A stretch of DNA of 12,418 bases from the NCBI RefSeq assembly GCF_032854445.1, contig NW_027017956.1, positions 684,001-696,418 of the forward strand. The letters are read 5' to 3'. The stretch comes from Liolophura sinensis (Eukaryota > Mollusca > Polyplacophora > Chitonida > Chitonidae). The position numbers and the translations under genes were made by a program. Shown in pieces: positions 8,728 to 12,418 of the stretch. Numbering within the stretch: the first letter of the stretch is position 1; each line of letters begins with the position of its first letter. The notes beneath the pieces were generated by a model. That model was given only the letters and a program-made list of their open reading frames with translations, did not search any database and had not been told where the DNA came from.

Positions 8728-9606
8728 GAATTATTTTTAGAATAAATCGCTTCCAAACTCTGGTATATTCACCTTAGTTTAACTAAACGCCATCATATCG
8801 TATTTATGTTAATTACATGTAATATTTTAATAGGCATGTTCTTAAATCAAATGGCCCTTTGTTAGACCTGTTTAGCCTTTCAAAACGGAAACTACAGGTA
8901 TGCATATTTAAGAGACTTATGTTTGTCCTTTTTTAAAACCATTTTCTTCATTCCTCAATGAAAAATACATGCATTGTTCGCACCCCTATTGCAGCGTTCT
9001 GGCAATGGGCCAAATGTGTAGAATACGATATCTGTGAAATTAATCTGACTGCAATAAAATCAGAAAATTCGACCCCAATTCTTTTATGGTTTTCTCTACG
9101 GTTCTTCTATATCGGGACTAGTCTTGCTGACAATGGTAACTCATGCTCGTCGGCAGTACACGTACGTTAATGAGATCAATAACTTTGTCTCTTCTTTCAG
9201 GACAAATATGTAACTTATTAAACTAACGGTTTTGACAGATAAATGTAACAGCTCTGTGATCTCATCATGTTAGAAATGAAATAACAAATGCGATATAGAC
9301 GTACTTGAGCTCCTAATATGTTTTTTCCAGAGTGCTTACGGTGGACTTCGTTTGGATTCTGTGAGGGTTTTGATAGGTCTGTTATATGTTAATTGTGGAT
9401 TACTGAAAACTCGCTCCACTAATATTATATGTACAGACATGTTTGCTTAAAGCCTTCCTTTCACTAGGAAATAAAATAGCCTGAGTAGGAGCCTTGTCAG
9501 GTGGGGTTATGTATGGGAGGACTAAGGTTTGCCTGAAGTGAAAGACATAGGTACAGTAAATGGCGCAGAGACATACATGTCTTTACAGATAAATGTTATC
9601 TGATCG
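8728..9606. other. Spacer 3, non-satellite sequence left of SINE 3
   Basis: Homologous to spacers 1 and 2 but with several one-base indels. Examples are an extra C in TTAGACCTG near 8867, a lost A in AAGAGACTT near 8913, lost Ts in TTGTTCGC and CTATTGCAG (8975-8993), a lost G in GGCAGTACAC near 9155 and a lost T in TCTCTTCTTTC near 9190. It agrees with spacer 2 over spacer 1 at the diagnostic sites (AAACTCTGG, CGGGACTAG, AACTCATGC). A 70-codon frame opens here only; see the separate entry. No gene is supported. Confidence 0.83.
8958..9170 (+). other. Coding-like 70-codon open frame in spacer 3, probably not a gene
   Basis: An ATG-to-TAA frame that I do not recognise. It has a central hydrophobic/aromatic stretch (ILLWFSLRFFYIGTS) and no clear signal or catalytic motif. 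In spacers 1 and 2 the same ATG is out of frame by two bases with the core and meets TAG early. The core frame there contains TGA (2601-2603, 2658-2660; 5661-5663). The frame here opens because of two T deletions and a TGA-to-TTA change. The deletions sit in a region full of one-base indels that look like sequencing error. Several substitutions are mild (Tyr/Phe, Arg/Lys, one silent Leu), which leaves open a decayed exon or element remnant. Confidence 0.15.
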
Positions 9607-9618
9607 TCAGTTGCACAG
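9607..9618 (+). repeat. Target-site duplication, left copy, SINE 3
   Basis: TCAGTTGCACAG, matched at 9980-9991. It is the same site as in units 1 and 2. Confidence 0.87.
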
Positions 9619-9979
9619 ACCGGCCCGGATAGCACAGTTGGTAGAGCGTCGCTTCGGGACCGGTAGATCCAGGATCAATCCTTGGTCGAGTCACACCTAA
9701 GACTTTAAAAGAGGAAGTTGTAACTTCCTCGTTTGGCGTTCAGCATGAAGGGTATAGTGCAACGATCTGGTTGACCCGTTTCAGCATAATGGCTCGGGCG
9801 GGGCGGCTTACTTGCCTTCGGTAAGTCGTCTCAGTGATGCAGCACTAAATAAAAGAGCGGTGAAAATCCGTCCTGCAACAAGGAGGCACATTACACGTGC
9901 ATGCACCCTAATGATTCCTTCGTCGTCATATGACTGAAAAATTGTTTAGATACGACGTTAACCCCAAGCACTCACTCAC
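9619..9979 (+). mobile_element. tRNA-derived SINE, copy 3 (361 bp, three one-base indels)
   Basis: Same element and insertion site as copies 1 and 2. It has a lost C in GAGCGTCGCTTC (near 9650), an extra T in AACGATCTGG (near 9766) and a lost A in GACGTTAACCCC (near 9960). It has C at the site where copy 1 has A (second-stem loop), and CCCC where copy 2 has CTCC. The 20-bp hairpin (9711-9730), second stem (9805-9827) and CACT tail are intact. The third indel shifts the small frame seen in the other copies, further evidence that it is not coding. Confidence 0.9.
9630..9682 (+). promoter_or_regulatory. Internal Pol III promoter (A and B boxes), SINE 3
   Basis: A box TAGCACAGTTGG at 9630-9641 and B box GGATCAATCCT at 9672-9682. 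The gap is 30 nt, one shorter than in the other copies because of the lost C. Confidence 0.67.
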
Positions 9980-9991
9980 TCAGTTGCACAG
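9980..9991 (+). repeat. Target-site duplication, right copy, SINE 3
   Basis: Exact copy of 9607-9618 after the CACT tail. Confidence 0.87.
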
Positions 9992-10434
9992 CGACATACA
10001 TACAAGATGAAGATTTTAATCGACATAATAGCATGTTCAGTTACAAAATGAGCATTGTAATCATTGTAATAGCATGTTAAGTTACAAAGTGAACATTGTA
10101 ATCCTTATAATTGCATGTTCAGTTACAAGATGAACATTGTAATCATTATAAAAACATCATCAGTTGCAAGGTGAACATTGTAATCAGTATACAAGCATGC
10201 TCAGTTGCAAAATGGACATTGTAATCATTACAATAGCATATTCAGTACAAGATGAACATTGTAATCATTATAATCATGTGCTCAGTTACAAAGTGAACAT
10301 TGTAATCATTACAATAGCGTGCTCAGTTACAAGATGAACATTGTAATCATTATAAAAACATGCCCAGTTACAAGATGAACATTGTAATAGTTAAAATAGC
10401 ATGATCAGTTACGAAGTGAACATTGTAATCATTA

Positions 10435-10475
10435 TAATAGCATGCTCAGTTGCAAGATAAACATTGTAATCATTA
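10435..10475 (+). repeat. Extra 41-bp monomer in array 4
   Basis: Between the TTACGAAGTGAAC monomer and the ATCATTTTCAG monomer, arrays 2 and 3 go straight from one to the other (3930-3970 and 6990-7030). Here one further monomer of the GCATGCTCAGTTGCAAGATAAAC type intervenes. It is a gain or loss of exactly one repeat in register. Confidence 0.85.
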
Positions 10476-10561
10476 TAATATCATTTTCAGTTACAAGATG
10501 AAGATTGTAATCGACATAATAGCATGTTCAGTTACAAGATGAACATTGTAATCATTGTAAT

Positions 10562-12418
10562 AGCATGTTCAGTTACAAAGTAAACAATTGTAATCATTAT
10601 AATAGCGTCAACGGTTACAAAATCACCATTGTAATCAATATAATAGCATGCTCAGTTACAAAATGAATATTGCAATTATTATATTAGCATATGTAGTTAC
10701 AAGATGAACATTGTAATCACTATTATAACATATGTAGTTACAAGATGAACATTTTAATCATTATAAAAACATCATCAGTTACAAGTGAACATTGTAATCA
10801 GTATAAAAGCATGCTCAGTTGCAAAATGGATATTGTAATCATTACATTAGCATATTCACTTACAAGATGAACATTGTAATCATTATAATAATGTGCTCAG
10901 TTACAAGGTGAACAATGTAATCATTGTAATAGCATGTTCAGTTACAAAGTGAACATTGTAATCCTTATAATTGCTGTTCAGTTACAAAGTGAACATTGTA
11001 ATCATTATAAAAACATCATCAGTTGCAAGGTGAACATTGTAATCAGTATACAAGCATGCTCAGTTGCAAAATGGACATTGTAATCATTACAATAGCATAT
11101 TCAGTTACAAGATGAACATTGTAATCATTATAATAATGCGCTCAGTTACAAGGTGAACCATGTAATCCTTGTAATAGCATGTTCAGTTACAAAGTGAACA
11201 TTGTAATCCTTATAATTGCATGTTCAGTTACAAGATGAACATTGTAATCATTATAAAAACATAAACAGTTACAAGGTGAACATTGTAATCAGTATACAAG
11301 CATGCTCAGTTGCAAAATGGACATTGTAATCATTACATTAGCATATTCACTTACAAGAATGAATATTGTAATTATTATAAGAACATCATCAGTTACAATG
11401 TAAACATTGTATTCATTATATTAGCTCGTTGACTTACAAGATAAACATTGTAATCATAATAAAAGCATGTTCAGCTACAAGGTGAACATAGTAATCATTT
11501 TAAAAACATGCTCAGTTGCAAGATGAAGATTGTAATCGACATAATAGCATGTTCAGTTATAAGATGAACATTGTAATCATTATAAAAACATCATCAGTTG
11601 CAAGGTGAACATTGTAATCAGTATACAAGCATGCTCAGTTGCAAGATAAACATTGTAATCATTACATTAGCATATTCACTTACAAGATGAATATTGTAAT
11701 CATTATAATAACATCATCAGTTACAAAGTAAACATTGTATTCATTATATTAGCACGTTCAATTACAAGATGAACATTGTAATCATTATAAAAGCATGTTC
11801 AGTTACAAGGTGAACATTGTATCTTTATAAAATCATGCTCAGTTTACAAGATGAACATTCTAATCATTATAATGGCATGTTCAGTTACAAGGTGGACATT
11901 GTAAGTATAAAAGCATGCTCAGTTGCAAAATGGACATTGTAATCATTACATAAGCATATTTAGTTACAAGATGAATATTGTAATCATTATAATAACATCA
12001 TCAGTTACAAAATGAACATTGTATTCAATATATTAGCACGTTCAATTACAAGATGAACATTGTAATCATTATAATATCATGCTCAGTTGCAAGATAAAGA
12101 TTGTAATCGACATAATAGCATGTTCAGTTACAAGATGAACATTGTAATCATTGTAATAGCATGTTCAGTTACAAAGTGAACATTGTAATCATTATAATTG
12201 CATGTTCAGTTACAAGATGAACGTTGTAATCATTATAAAAAACATCATCAGTTCCTAGGTGAACATTGTAATCAGTATACAAGCATGCTCAGTGCAAAAT
12301 GGACATTGTAATCATTGCAATAGCATATTCAGTTACAAGATGAACATTGCAATCATTATAATAATGTGCTCAGTTACAAGGAGAACATTGAAATCATTAC
12401 AATAGCGTGCTCAGTTAC
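10562..12418 (+). repeat. Right copy of ~1.86-kb terminal direct repeat
   Basis: Copy of 1-1857, continuing to the last base of the window. The insertions and deletions balance, so both ends share the same 10561-bp offset. See the left copy for the differences. Confidence 0.9.

Larger units (their letters stand above)
10001..12418 (+). repeat. 41-bp satellite array 4 (about 59 monomers, right end cut by window)
   Basis: Begins like arrays 2 and 3 (TACAAGATGAAGATT), gains one extra monomer near 10435-10475, and from 10562 repeats array 1 from base 1. It keeps the blocks missing from arrays 2 and 3 as far as it can be followed. One-base indels are frequent: TTCAGTACAAG near 10246, AAACAATTG near 10585, ACAAGTGAAC near 10783, TTGCTGTTC near 10973, CAAGAATGAA near 11359, TTGTATCTTT near 11820, AGTTTACAAG near 11844 and AGTGCAAAATGG near 12292. 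Confidence 0.96.

Noticed and set aside
1-12418. LTR retrotransposon bounded by the 1.86-kb terminal direct repeats
   Set aside because: The repeats are satellite DNA, lack TG...CA ends, a primer-binding site and a polypurine tract, and no gag or pol coding lies between them.
1-12418. Centromeric satellite with CENP-B boxes
   Set aside because: No sequence like the CENP-B box was seen in any monomer type. A centromeric role is possible but nothing in the sequence shows it.

Overview
This window is eukaryotic repetitive DNA with no convincing protein-coding gene. About 70% of it (roughly 8.6 kb) is an AT-rich satellite with a 41-bp monomer, all on one strand. The array is broken three times by the same ~1.28-kb spacer, and every spacer copy carries the same ~360-bp tRNA-derived SINE at the same site, with a 12-bp target-site duplication. 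The SINE has a tRNA-like head with Pol III A and B boxes, a family-specific body and a short (CACT)n tail. From memory of similar elements, this head, body and tail look like a mollusc SINE, perhaps from a marine gastropod. That assignment is inference and has not been checked by a search.

Layout: array 1 (1-2242), spacer 1 with SINE 1 (2243-3520), array 2 (3521-5302), spacer 2 with SINE 2 (5303-6580), array 3 (6581-8727), spacer 3 with SINE 3 (8728-10000), array 4 (10001-12418, cut by the window end). The repeats are nested at four scales: 41-bp monomer; a 6-monomer unit of 246 bp; a spacer-plus-array unit of 3060 or 3425 bp (4076 bp by inference for the third); and an overall period of 10561 bp. 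The last level is seen because 10562-12418 repeats 1-1857. The kilobase units differ mainly by block losses of about 24 and 14 monomers and by single monomers gained or lost in register, as unequal exchange would produce. The SINE entered an ancestral spacer before the unit was amplified.

Two observations bear on what the molecule is. The repeats 1681-4740 and 4741-7800 differ by 14 substitutions and no indels by my reading. In contrast, the last ~3.5 kb, including the copy of the window start, differs from its counterparts by many isolated one-base indels. That pattern suggests an unpolished contig end that re-reads the start. The source may therefore be a circular or circularly permuted molecule of about 10.56 kb, or a collapsed higher-order satellite.

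The short open frames in the SINE and in spacer 3 are not supported as genes. No mobile-element enzyme, CRISPR array, intact tRNA, rRNA or viral gene was found.
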